From NCBI GenBank assembly GCA_033977485.1, contig CM066984.1, positions 25,875,001 through 25,939,000 on the forward strand: a stretch of DNA of 64,000 nt, in the 5' to 3' direction. Under the pieces are notes generated by a model. It made no database searches, was not told the DNA's origin, and saw only the letters and a list, made by a program, of their open reading frames with translations. Each line of letters starts with the position of its first letter. Position 1 is the stretch's first letter. A program made the translations under genes and the position numbers. Positions 1 to 11,776 of the stretch are shown in pieces. Source of the stretch: Hydrangea macrophylla. Lineage: Eukaryota; Streptophyta; Magnoliopsida; Cornales; Hydrangeaceae.

Positions 1-796
1 GACTGAAACGTAAGACTTGGCTACCCTAGGACTCGGTATGGACTCAGAAGTTGAAGAACTAGAGTCGTAATAATGACTCGACTCATCCGAAGACCTATCA
101 GGTGAAGAATGAGGGGAAATAGGATGGTCCATAATGTGAGGATGAAAATGCGATAAGAGGGTCGAGGTAACTATACGGATATTGGAAAACTAAAAACTTG
201 AAACCAAAAATTAAGCCACAATTTAATTTCATTAGTCGGAGTTATTAGAAGTAATAAAATTAACGTCACTAGTTGCTTGATTGTGTAGCATTAATGAATT
301 ATAATTTTTAAACTTAGGCAATGTAGGTTTGAATTAAATAGAAATTCCGACATAATTACCCCCAAACCTGAACCTAAGAGATTCCTGTTATAGTGCGATG
401 GGAGTTGGAATTGTTGTGTAATATTAATTCAATGACAATCGCTCCAAATGAATAAAAGAAAACATTATATAGCCCAGCATGAAAGTGGAAACATAACTAA
501 TTAATAGTGGCGTTATTGTTGTGACTAACCAGAAGCAACAGGAATAAAATAAACCATAAACGAAAAACAAATAAATGCAGAACGATAATTAATTACAGAC
601 CCACTTAACCAAAATAAACAGAAAGACAGAATAAACTAACCGGTCGAGGCCAGTTACATCATAATCCTAATAATAATAACCAGAAAAACGAAATAAACAA
701 TATACAAGTCACTGTCTGCAAATGTCTGAATCCTTCCACCCATCCAAATACAAGAAAAAAAAATTTTAAAGTCTGTCACCCCTCCAAAATATCAGT
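1..796 (-). other. Athila-B 3' untranslated region after ORF3
   Basis: AT-rich non-coding sequence downstream (minus strand) of the ORF3 stop. A purine tract that reads AGGTTTGGGGGT on the minus strand lies at 358-369 and matches the polypurine-tract word of Athila-A. No LTR resembling 23516-24833 was recognised here, so the 3' LTR probably lies further left. Confidence 0.5.
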
Positions 797-1957
797 CTAA
801 TCCTCCCCGCCCTCCAGTAACACCAGCTCCAAACCTGTACTCCCCTGGCCGGTAGTCGCAGCGCCATCGCCGTCTCCGTTACTCCCATTGCCTCCATCAT
901 CTCCACCATCTCCACCAGCCTGCTCCTCCTCACCCTGCACCTCTCCCTGCTCCTCGGCCACCTGCTGCGTCGGTCTCGGAAAGGCAGACTGGTATGCAGC
1001 CTCGCTCTGGGCTAGAATGTCGTCCAACTGATCTGGATGGGCCAGCTGGAAATACGAACGCATATAGGACTGGAGCCGCAGGGTCTGTCCACGGAATGCA
1101 CAGACGTCCCCATAAGTCCATGCGTACGGGGTATCCTCCGGGGGAGGGGGACGCTGTGCTGCCTGCTCTCGACGTGCCTGGGCCTGCTCTCGAGTTCTCC
1201 TCACCTCTAAATCAATAGGATCCAAGCTCAGCTTCCAATTAGCGGAAGCAAACTCTGGGATACGTCCATCTATCGGCTCATCGCCGGGGATAGGGAAGGC
1301 CTTGGCCCGGAGAGTGGTCGTGATAGTGCGAGGGTAAGGCAGTAGGAGTTTGGAGTCCTGGGCATTGTCAATGCTTGGATAGTGAGACGCATATGATCCA
1401 TAATCATGAGACCGAGATAAAACCAGTCTCCGCGATAAATGGCGTGGAGGGCATGGTGGATCTCCTTGGTCCGTTCTTGCTCGTGACCAAGGGGGTATAG
1501 GTTTCTTTTAAAGACATGGTCGACAAACCACATCTGGCGGGGCATATGAGATCGGCGTATAGACTGCCCCGATCCAGAGCGGCCACCACACATGTCCTGG
1601 ATAATATGTATAAATGAGTGGGCTTTGTTAAGGATGTTTAGTTTAGGGACTTGATAGGAGTGGGAGGGGATTTGGAGAATGTCGGAGATGTTGTATGGGT
1701 TAAGGGTTATGTCACGGCCATCTATTGTTATGGACAGAAAGGCGTGTTGGCTAAGAGAATGTTTATGGTATCGCATGTTCTGATAGAATAAGAGGACGAG
1801 ACGTGGATAACTTATGAGGTCGGGATTACGAAAATAGAGTTGTGGGGCCAACTTACGGGCAGTGAGGTTGTTGTGGCCCCACTTGGTATCTTTATCTGAC
1901 GCGAAGTACTCAGCGTCGATAGCGGCCTCGTAATTGAGGCCACAGTTGGCATACTTA
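797..1957 (-). pseudogene. Athila-B ORF3 (env-like / plant transposon protein), C-terminal part
   Basis: Minus-strand reading frame continuing from the short N-terminal piece at 11652-11776; the two are separated by the Copia solo LTR and the frame is continuous once one ACTTA copy is ignored. The part with the words FVDHVFKRN and HAIYRGDWF (about 1410-1530) resembles the ORF3 protein that follows pol in Athila elements. A one-base shift near 1370 moves the frame: upstream codons stop at 1270, while the other frame continues (LLLPYPRT) to a Gln/Gly/Asp-rich acidic tail and a stop at 797. Function of this protein is unproven in the family; it has been compared with envelope proteins. No clear membrane segment is evident in what is left. 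The break was read directly from the sequence. Confidence 0.7.
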
Positions 1958-2132
1958 TGTTAGGAAACTGCGTTCCCAGAATCTATTGACATCGCGTATA
2001 AGTTGGTACTGCAAAAAAAAATTACGTGAAAACTACAATAACCCTATAAGGGCGGAACTAGGGTTACCTTAAACTGCTAAAATGGATTGCTGTAGTAGAC
2101 GAATCGAGAACACGGGCTCGATAACAGCTCAC

Positions 2133-3494
2133 TGATGTTGTCAGAATCAAGATGTAAAAAGTATTCTTTACTTTTCCAAAGATTTGCAGTGTGGAAGTAA
2201 AGGTCGAACCCACAAAGATTGATTACTACAGCGACTTAATTTTAAAACCTAAGTCTAATTAATTAGGAAAAACGAATTTTGATTTGGATTTAATTAAACT
2301 AATAACAATAAAAGTAAATCTAAACTATGAAAGCAATTAAAAGTGTTTTAAATAATGTTTAAGGGAACCTAGGATTGCAAATCCACCACTAGCTTCATAA
2401 TAGGAATATTTATGAATTACTTTAGCTTATTACGTTGGATGAATATGGGAAATTGTAGCTACAAGCCCAATTCCTCCGACAAGAAGATAATCATGGTTCA
2501 AGCACCAACATAATCCATTTGCGGATAGCACGAACTATCTCACACTAAACTAGGGTTGTGATCTAATCCGTCTAACCTAGGCATGGACTATTCGGATACT
2601 TGATAGCACGAATCAATAGAGCACCATCACATGTAAACAATCTAAACAAGCACAGCAAGAATAGATCGTTGAGCACACTACAGTCAAAATAGATCTAAGA
2701 CAAGAATAAATTCTGAAAGTAATGATTTAATCAATATAAGTACGATTTATTTATAAAAATCCTCTAAACATGTGACTGTCATCCATACATAATAAAACTA
2801 AAATAAAAACATAAATAAAACCCTATTACTCATCTAGGGCTTCATTGAAACCCTAGATCAATGATCTAAGCTGTCCATGGGAGTAGAGATCGGCAAGTAG
2901 TTGATGGAGAAGGCCATGGAAACCCTTGGTCTTCTTCTTCTTCTCCTTGCTTCCCTCCCTTCAATGGCTGGAAGTATGGTTGTAGAATGTGTGTATATTA
3001 ATTGCCAACCCCATAATTGAGTAAATTTGGAGTTTATATAGAGTTTGTACAAGCTTTGGAAGGCTTCCTAACCCGAAACGAACTGAAACGCATGTAATTT
3101 ACAGTCTGGACGTCGTTTAGCAGTCTCGTTTGCACAGGAGTCTTCAGTATACTGAAATACACAACATTGGTTTTTGGGCATATCGCGCGAGAGGGTCGCG
3201 CGAGCGCGACAATTGGGCTTTCGCGCGCGCGGGTCGCGCGAGCGATTCTGGGGATCTCGCGCGAGCGGATCGCGCGAGCGATTCTCGGATTTTCGCGGGC
3301 GCGGGTCGCGCGCGCGACTTGACTTTTTCAGCTTCTTCAACTATGACTTTTCACCCTGTTTAGCCTGGTTTAGTTGATTTCTTCCAAAACCTGTCAGAAA
3401 ATAGAAAACGAAGTAAAAATATACAAAAACAGGATAAAAAGTACTAACAAATGCGCGTTAAGGCGTATAAATAGGATTAGTTCTCTCCCGATCA
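2133..3494 (-). repeat. Athila-A 3' LTR
   Basis: 1362 bp. In element orientation: start TGATCGGGAGAG at 3494, GC-motif cluster 3317-3183, TATATAAA box 3040-3033, end at 2133. It is longer than its partner because it keeps more units of the GC motif. Confidence 0.92.
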
Positions 3495-3508
3495 CACCCC
3501 CAAACCTA
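3495..3508 (-). other. Polypurine tract of Athila-A
   Basis: On the minus strand reads TAGGTTTGGGGGTG directly before the 3' LTR, the position used to prime plus-strand DNA synthesis. A hairpin (arms TTTTGCT and AGCAAAA, 3511-3532) lies immediately upstream of it in element orientation. Confidence 0.75.
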
Positions 3509-6107
3509 CATTTTGCTAGTCCTCGAGCAAAACTAAAATAAAAACTACTAATAAAATACTACTCCATTTTCGTATAGATCACGATTGCATTTAGCTTATG
3601 CAACAAGCCTTTTAAACCTCTAGGTGTCCCTAGTCGGACGAGTGAAGTCTCGTGAGGGTTCTCGTCAACAAGTTACCCACAACCATCTTTATTAACTTAT
3701 AAATTTAAAAACTTTTATTAAAAACAAAGAACATAATATTCAATACTCCTTATTATACAACAAAGATTTGAAATAGGATAACGAACATAAAGAAACAGAA
3801 TCAAACGTTTACCTACATCATGAAGAACACTCTCAAGCACATGAATCGTATAAATCAATAGAGTTTCTCATAAAATCGCACGTGTGTGATGAGGTAGTCA
3901 AATGAACACGCGCATGTCATTAACTTGGAATATAACTCGGAAAACCATTTAACTATGTCTCGACTACGAATCTCACAATGAATTACACTCTAAAATAAAA
4001 CACTCAGAAACAGGTGTAATTTCTCTAGTATACGTGAGCAAAGGAAATATATTTTCAAAACGATAAATGCTCACATATGACATGAAAAAGACGCATGACA
4101 CGAAAGAACAGTAGTCTCATGGATAAGATGCCAATAATCAAAAGAAATTAATCATTACCATGTTTTCATCCACTTCCCATCGTTTATATATCCAAACCAT
4201 GTTTTTCTAGGATCAAATAGGACTTTTTAAAGGTTGTAATGTGGCTCAGATAATGAAAAATGATATAACGGATTAATTGGGTAGGTTTAGAACAGCATTG
4301 TAAGGCATGTTTGATTTCTTTCATTCATATCTTCTACCAACTTCATCTTTTCATTCTCTTCTTTTCTTTTCATTCTTTTTTTTTTCAACCTTCCTCTTCT
4401 TTATTTTTTCTTTATTCTTTTCCTCCTCGTTGCTTTTGAAACGAATATTCAATAAATAACAAGGCAACCACCCCAAACACCATCTTATTTTCTTCTTCTT
4501 CTCAATCACACATCGCCTTAACACCACTAAAAGGTGATCAATCTTTCAGAAGTGAACTCCAAGTTGGCCAAATTGGAGCAAAAACAAGGATAATGGTAAT
4601 TTAAGAAAGAAATGGCATTTTAATGGCTCAAAAGGGGGAACTAAGGAAATTTTATCTTTTATCGGCCGGCAGTAAACAAAGAAGGCCTAAAATCATTTCC
4701 TAGGGTAATACGGTTCTTCAATGTTTACAATGGAAGATTATTTAGCATGGTAACAAATATTTTAACTTGATTATCAACCAAAGCAAGAATAATGAGACTA
4801 AACAACAAGTAGATGCGCTATTTCAATGAAATTCGACAAACACAAGATGTATTTATAACCCTCTAAATAGAAAAGATAGGCTCAAAAGCTTACTGGGTTT
4901 AGTCTCCACCATGTGTTATCTAGAAATCCGAATTATATTATAGTTCACAACCAACATGTATTCAAGTGACTACGTGTAGTGCATAGGTTTATGTGCAAAT
5001 CTATGATATAAAACTACGATTCAAATAATACATGACCTAAAACGTTACATCATGACTTCAGTAAATATTTAACCACATATTCTCATGTTTACCATTCTAT
5101 AACAATTCAAAGTTATTGAACAAGAAGTATCATCTTGATATTGCAAAAACATCGGTAATCATCGTTTATTTAAACACACTTATTGAAAAATTTTAAAATT
5201 TAGCATAAACTAATGTGCATGTGTGTGCATACCCCCAAACCTAAACCTTTCATTGTCCCCAATGAAACAATAAAATGAAATAAAGGAGAGTACATAAGGA
5301 AAGAAACGATAGCACCTTAATCTTGACAAGCATAGAGCAGGTGAACACAAAGGAATATGGCTATAAAGTTCAATGTTACCTGTTAGTTCTTAAAAAAAGA
5401 AAATTAAACAAACAAAATAATAAAAACAGCTAAAAGAATTATAACTAAACTAAACTAAATAAACTATAAGAAGAAACAGAATGATAAAGATCCACAAGAA
5501 AATAAACTAGAAAAGAAACTAAAACATACTGTAAAACATAACCAGAATTAAGTAAACAATCAAAAACCTGATGGAAAAGGACTTACAAAACAAAAACAGA
5601 AATGGAACAAATACCTAAGCAGGTATGGGGGACAGATACAGAAAAGAAAAACAAAAATCAGAAAAAGGGGGAATCGCGCGAGCGGTCCGCGCGAGCGGCC
5701 GTCGCGCGCGCGAATTCCCAGAAATTTTTTTTTTTTTTTTTTAATGAAAATTTTCGCGCGAGCGAGGTACCTCGCGCCCGCGATTCCAGGCGCGAGGAGA
5801 AGCAGAGGCACCATATAAGAAAAAGAAAGGAAAAACGTCTAAGGCACATTCTCGCGCCAGCGGGCCGCGCGAGCGACGTCTCGCGCGAGCGGGCCGCGCG
5901 CGCGAGAATGGTTTTTTCCATTTTTTGGTTAAAATTTTGTATATACTATTAAAATAACTTAATTCCAACCCCCAAACCTATCCAGAATGTCCAAAACAGA
6001 CTCAAACAGACTCAAAAACAAAGAAAAACGAACGAAATAAAGCTTGGGTTGCCTCCCAAGAAGTGCTGTCTTTTACGTCTTTAGCTAGACCGTTCTAGCT
6101 CAAGATT
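3509..6107 (-). other. Athila-A non-coding region between gag-pro and 3' LTR
   Basis: About 2.6 kb of AT-rich sequence with no convincing gene; it occupies the place of pol and ORF3. It holds two further polypurine-like words (5231-5242 and 5968-5979), a hairpin TTTCATTG/CAATGAAA at 5248-5267, the GC-motif cluster 5674-5907 and, at about 6044-6059, the 16-base word TTGGGAGGCAACCCAA, also present after pol in Athila-B. Confidence 0.7.
5674..5907. repeat. Internal GC-palindrome cluster of Athila-A
   Basis: Three blocks (5674-5721, 5754-5795, 5850-5907) of TCGCGCGAGCG-type words, usually paired head to tail with a 4-5 bp spacer such as GGCC or GTCC, in otherwise AT-rich DNA. A run of about 17 T lies between the first two blocks. 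ORFs through it are low-complexity Arg/Ala artefacts. Confidence 0.75.
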
Positions 6108-8708
6108 TTATGGAGGCCGTAAATCGGACTGTGTAGCCCTAAGGATGTCAGGTAGAGCTCGATGGTAAGCAGAAATTACGTCGCTTTGAATTAATTCAAT
6201 CGACGGTTTGTCATTATGTTCAAGTCGATTTCTTACCTTCCGAGTAGATTCAGCATTAGGGTCCACGGGATTAGGATTCATCCACTCATCATCGTCCGCT
6301 ATATTATTTTCCGCACTTATATTTATTACGTTCTTAGGCTCAATATTCCGTTTAACCTCACTACCCTCCACACCTAAGTCATCGTCGTCTTTAGGATGTT
6401 GATCAGCCGCATTAAAAACATTTAATTTTAATTTCATGTTCCCAAATGACACTTTCATTACCCCCGTTCGACAGTTAACACGTGCGTTAGTGGTTGCTAA
6501 GAATGGACGACCAAGAATGACAGGAGTGTGTTTCCTAGCATCTAGCACCGGTTCGGTGTCAAGGACCATAAAATCTAAGGGATAATAGCATTTATCAACT
6601 TTAACCAAGACGTCCTCGACGATTCCTCTAGGTATTTTAATAGAACGATCCGCTAATTGTATGGTAGCGGCCGTAGGTTTCAGTTCACCTAGTCCTAATT
6701 GTTGATAGACGTGATAAGGTATGAGATTAACACTAGCTCCTAAATCAAGGAGAGCCCTATGAATGATAGTGTCACCTATGACACATGAAATCGTAGGCGT
6801 ACCTGGATCTTTATATTTTGGAGGAGCGTGTTGGAATATAGAGCTTACTTTTTCCGTGAGAAAGACCTTTTTAGGAGTATGACTCCGTATTTTGCGTTTT
6901 TGAGTACAAAGGTCTTTTAGACATTTAGCATAAGCTGGAATTTGTTTTATGGCGTCGAGGAAAGGAATATTGATTTTAACTTGTTTGAACACCTCGAGTA
7001 TATCCTCAACCTTAGACCCTTTCTTAGGCAAATGTGACGGTCCCTCAACGTTTGGTGGATATGGCATTCTTGGAATATAGTTTGTTGGGGCCGGTCCTTT
7101 ATCTTTTTGAATTCTACTCGTTCCCTCACCCTCCTTATTCAAATTTAAGTTAATTTTCCCATCTTTCTCACTCTCATCCGGAATTACAACAACTTCCTCA
7201 TCTCGAGCAGTCGTCCTAGTCGAAACAGCGTTCACACTCTCACTCGTACTACCCACTGCGTATTGCCCCTTAGGTTGCTGAGTAGGTTGACTGGGCAACT
7301 TACTCTCAGTTAAACGGTTTAATGTATTAACAATTTGCCCTACTTGGGACTCCAGTTTTGCGATGGATTGTGTGTGAGAGTGTACTAACTGAACCACCGA
7401 ACCAAAGTTCTCAAGTGAGGCCAACACCTTCTCCTCAAATGCATTATTGCGTGGAGGTGGAGGAGGTGGTTGGTATTGACCTTGTTGGTATTGGGGTCGG
7501 TACGTATTTGGAAAATTAGTCGACCTAGGATTATAATTATTTTGTGGGAATTGTTGCATAGAATTAACGTGTTGCTCAACAAATTCCGGATATTGAGATG
7601 CACAAGGACATGCAAAGATATTATGTGACGGTTCAGAACATAATGCACATACTTCTGAAGAGGGTGGATTAGACGGTTTGTTCATTTGCATAAGTCGGTC
7701 AAGTTTTCTATTTAATTCTTGTATTTGAATTGATTGACTCGACTCAACTGTCACCTCTCGCTTAGGTTGAAGGTATCCCTCAGAACGTACCGACACAGCC
7801 TGATGCATCGAGTTCTCGCTTAACGTTTCAAATATTTTCCAGGCCTCGTCGGCGCTTTTGTGTAGGAAAGTTCCCGCACAAACGGCATCGACGGTATTCC
7901 TAATAGAGGGAATAAGCCCCTCGTAGAAGACTTGAACCAATTGCCACTTGGGAACCTGATGATATGGACACGAACGTAATAATTCTTTAAATTTTTCCCA
8001 CGTGTCATAAAGAGTCTCCCCATCTTGCATCACAAAATTAGTCATATCTTTTCTTATCTTATTTGTACGCATAATAGGGAAAAACTTTTATAAAAAGGCG
8101 GTGTGTAAGGCTTCCCATGTTTTTATTGTGTTTGGCTCCAAAGATTGAAGCCAATATTTAGCTTTGTCTCTTAAAGAGAATGGGAAGAGCCGCAATTTTA
8201 ATTCATCATTATTTAGGTTTTGTATTTTCAAAGTAGAGCATATACCCTGAAAATCCCCTAAGTGTTGGTAAGGGTCTTCATTTAGACGGCCATGGAAGGA
8301 AGGTAGTAGCGAGATCGTAGACGACTTAATCTCAAAGTGAGATGCCGTCGCCTCCGGTAATTCGATACCGGCTTGTGGCGTGTAAGTAGTAGGAATAAAA
8401 TAATTTATAAGTGGAGGTGGTGGCGGTATATTAAGATTGTTCATATTCGCACCATCATTTTGATTGTTATTGTTATTTCCACCGTCAGCCATTTTAATCG
8501 GTTCAATTTGAAAAATTCAAGTTTTCCTTAACCGTTCACGGGTATTCTGAATTTCGGCCTCAAACAACGACGATGGAATCGGAGTTGATTCGTCGTCTTG
8601 CAACCTAGCTCTAGAAGCTTGGGTTGTGGACTTACTAGTTCTTAAGGTACGTTCAAGTTCAAGATCGAAAGATTTTAAATCTGGTTTATTTGAACGTGTA
8701 CCCAACAT
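6108..8708 (-). pseudogene. Athila-A gag-protease polyprotein
   Basis: One minus-strand frame from ATG 8708 to the stop at 6108, broken by two in-frame stops: TGA at 8517-8519 and TAA at 8088-8090 (Athila-B has CAA at the second). Order: gag core with words such as YWLQSLEPN and FYEGLIPS (about 8300-7850), a CX2CX4HX4C zinc knuckle (CALC...H...C, near 7640), a long Gln/Asn/Pro-rich linker, then an aspartic protease with LLDLGAS (about 6750) in place of D-S/T-G. After the protease the frame runs about 100 residues through unrelated acidic sequence and ends; no RT follows. It would make capsid-type protein and maturation protease, apart from the two stops. Confidence 0.88.
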
Positions 8709-9162
8709 ACACTAAAACAAAATAACAGTAACTAAAAACAAAGACTGACTCAACTAAAAAAAAAACAAATAGCAAGCAATCACGCAACTAAGATAACAAG
8801 CACTCAACTACTATGATGCATGCAAATTATCCTGTAATGCAATGACCGCGTCAAGCCCAGCGCCCCGGGTCTCCTAGCTAATGCAGTGCAATTAACCCTA
8901 AACTAATGCAAATAGTGCGTCACAGCGCCCTGACTTACAGCGGTTTAAAGCGAATTCCAAAGGAAGCAATTTATTTAATTTTATTTATATTATTTGCGTA
9001 AGCTCCTTTGATGTAATTAGCTGCTCCACTCGGAAACGTTGACTACAAAATAAAAAAAAGTTAGTAACTAAAAACAAAAACAGAAAATAAGAAAAATAAA
9101 AACTAATCTAATATTTACGAATTAACTAAACTAAGATTATAAAACTAAAGGTAGTAATGCAA

Positions 9163-9180
9163 TCCCCGGCAACGGCGCCA
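9163..9180 (-). other. Primer-binding site of Athila-A (tRNA-Asp)
   Basis: Minus strand reads TGGCGCCGTTGCCGGGGA, matching the complement of the plant tRNA-Asp 3' end including CCA, five bases inside the 5' LTR. The same site occurs in Athila-B. Confidence 0.85.
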
Positions 9181-9185
9181 AAAAT

Positions 9186-10508
9186 TGATGTTGTCAGAAT
9201 CAAGATGTAAAAAGTATTCTTTACTTTTCCAAAGATTTGCAGTGTGGAAGTAAAGGTCGAACCCACAGAGATTGATTACTACAGCGACTTAATTTTAAAA
9301 CCTAAGTCTAATTAATTAGGAAAAACGAATTTTGATTTGGATTTAATTAAACTAATAACAATAAAAGTAAATCTAAACTATGAAAGCAATTAAAAGTGTT
9401 TTAAATAATGTTTAAGGGAACCTAGGATTGCAAATCCACCACTAGCTTCATAATAGGAATATTTATGAATTACTTTAGCTTATTACGTTGGATGAATATG
9501 GGAAATTGTAGCTACAAGCCCAATTCCTCCGACAAGAAGATAATCATGGTTCAAGCACCAACATAATCCATCTGCGGATAGCACGAACTATCTCACACTA
9601 AACTAGGGTTGTGATCTAATCCGTCTAACCTAGGCATGGACTATTCGGATACTTGATAGCACGAATCAATAGAGCACCATCACATGTAAACAATCTAAAC
9701 AAGCACAGCAAGAATAGATCGTTGAGCACACTACAGTCAAAATAGATCTAAGACAAGAATAAATTCTGAAAGTAATGATTTAATCAATATAAGTACGATT
9801 TATTTATAAAAATCCTCTAAACATGTGACTGTCATCCATACATAATAAAACTAAAATAAAAACATAAATAAAACCCTATTACTCATCTAGGGCTTCATTG
9901 AAACCCTAGATCAATGATCTAAGCTGTCCATGGGAGTAGAGATCGGCAAGTAGTTGATGGAGGAGGCCATGGAAACCCTTGGTCTTCTTCTTCTTCTCCT
10001 TGCTTCCCTCCCTTCAATGGCTGGAAGTATGGTTATAGAATGTGTGTATATTAATTGCCAACCCCATAATTGAGTAAATTTGGAGTTTATATAGAGTTTG
10101 TACAAGCTTTGGAAGGCTTCCTAACCCGAAACGAACTGAAACGCATGTAATTTACAGTCTGGACATCGTTTAGCAGTCTCGTTTGCACAGGAGTCTTCAG
10201 TATACTGAAATACACAACATTGGTTTTTGGGCATATCGCGCGAGCGCGACAATTGGGCTTTCGCGCGCGCGGGTCGCGCGAGCGATTCTGGGGATCTCGT
10301 GCGAGCGATTCTCGGATTTTCGCGGGCGCGACTTGGCTTTTTCAGCTTCTTCAACTATGACTTTTCACCCTGTCTAGCCTGGTTTAGTTGATTTCTTCCA
10401 AAACCTGTCAGAAAATAGAAAACGAAGTAAAAATATACAAAAACAGGATAAAAAGTACTAACAAATGCGCGTTAAGGCGTATAAATAGGATTAGTTCTCT
10501 CCCGATCA
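9186..10508 (-). repeat. Athila-A 5' LTR
   Basis: 1323 bp, nearly identical to the LTR at 2133-3494. The TATATAAA box is at 10086-10093 (minus), and a GC-motif cluster at 10236-10331 lies about 140-240 bp upstream of it. This LTR would drive transcription of the gag-pro region to its left. Confidence 0.92.
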
Positions 10509-11651
10509 CTCACGATCTTCTATTCCTTTGCTGCCAGAATATCGAACTGAGTGTGGGCTCCTTCGAAATTCTTTATGTTTCTGCTCTCTCTCTCTTTTTA
10601 CGCTCTCTTTTCTATTTCGAGTTATAATACTCTTGATGGAAAAACGCAAACTGAGGAGAGAGCCAAAGCAGCATATATATAGGCTACGATAGGGACCATA
10701 AGAAGTCAATAAAGAATAGGCTTCCTTATGGAATTAGGAAACCCTAATTCGAATTGAATCAGATTCCTATTTCCATAAATTATAATTCATACCACTAAAG
10801 AATTATAATTGCACTCCTACCCTTTATCTCAAAAATATATTTCGAGCTCCATGTTATTAAATGCTTATTATCTCCCCATGTTAAGATTACAGATATCCAT
10901 TAATTAAATATAATTACTGACAATCATATTTAATTAATCTCTTAAAATTCCTTGAGATCCTCTGCTTAACTTATCTGATATGTCGGATACAAAATCCACC
11001 TCTAGGAAAACTTATAAGCTTTCTCAAGGGGATATCATCAATCCCAAAATTGAGACATGGATTCCATCATTAATTAATATCCACCACACAATTAATATTG
11101 TTACCCAATCCAATGAGATATTGACCCATTTAAGGATCTCACCCTTTTAGAGATCAAAGTGTAAATATCAAATGTACGTGTCCATAAAATAACTTAGGAT
11201 TTAGAGCATAAGCACTCATAATAGTCATGAGGTATTAATTATCTTATAAGTCAGTATAAAGATAATTACCCCAAGTCGGTCCCGTTTAATACACAAAATG
11301 TACCAGCATGGTGAGTTGAAACTATACCGTTTCCCGCGGTCAAGACAAACCTACTACAACACCATGTTGCAGTCCTACCGATGGTGTGTCCAATCCATCT
11401 AAGACTGTAAACCAAAATCTTACATTCTACAAGATCCGATGGTCTGATCTTCCCTGTGCAAGTTGAACTCTACACACCAAACCACCTACTATGTAGAGTG
11501 AAAGACACACATGCATAATATTAAATAAACAATATAATATAAATATTGCCCACACAGATTCTCATAAAAAAATGGATTAACTGATTTTATTAAATGAATA
11601 ATAAATCAACTACATAAAGCATGGCTTTTAGTATATATCCCTAACAACTTA

Positions 11652-11776
11652 GGCCCTAATTCGTTGGGGTTAGGGTCGTCTGGGGGAGGGGGCGGTGGTG
11701 TTTGCTTGTCTTTGCCCTTGGATTTATTTTGGGCTGGTTGGGAGGAGGAGGCAGATTTTGCAGGTCGTTTCGTCAT
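11652..11776 (-). pseudogene. Athila-B ORF3, N-terminal start piece
   Basis: An ATG at 11774-11776 (minus) opens a basic, Ser/Gln/Pro-rich stretch including five consecutive prolines, which runs without a stop into the Copia solo LTR junction at 11651. Removing the LTR and one copy of the ACTTA duplication puts it in frame with the ORF3 segment starting at 1952. It is too short to be recognised alone; the assignment rests on frame continuity and position. Confidence 0.62.

Larger units (their letters stand above)
2133..10508 (-). mobile_element. Athila-A: young non-autonomous Athila element (gag-pro only)
   Basis: Two LTRs (2133-3494 and 9186-10508) both start TGATG and end GATCA on the plus strand, flanked by a perfect 5-bp duplication CTCAC (2128-2132, 10509-10513). 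On the minus strand the order is 5' LTR, tRNA-Asp PBS, gag-protease, long non-coding region, polypurine tract, 3' LTR. Reverse transcriptase, RNase H, integrase and ORF3 are missing, so movement would need enzymes from another Athila. It is inserted in the Copia solo LTR, making it the youngest layer of the stack. By eye the LTRs differ by about seven substitutions plus indels inside a GC-rich motif cluster. Confidence 0.93.
1958..11646 (-). mobile_element. Copia-type solo LTR, itself split by Athila-A
   Basis: On the plus strand the sequence starts TGTTAGGAAAC at 1958 and ends CCCTAACA at 11646, giving TGTTAGG/CCTAACA terminal inverted repeats, flanked by the 5-bp duplication ACTTA (1953-1957 and 11647-11651). 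Without Athila-A the LTR is about 1.3 kb. On the minus strand it opens TGTTAGGGATATATACT, has a TATATATA box at about 10674-10681 and ends GTTTCCTAACA, a style common in plant Copia LTRs. No internal domain is present, so it is a solo LTR left by LTR-LTR recombination. It interrupts ORF3 of Athila-B. Confidence 0.85.

Noticed and set aside
3130..3377. Overlapping ORFs on both strands through the GC-palindrome cluster (also 5602-5968, 10121-10377, 14060-14471)
   Set aside because: Arg/Ala/Ser low-complexity translations of the repeated TCGCGCGAGCG words, open on both strands because the motif lacks stops; not genes.
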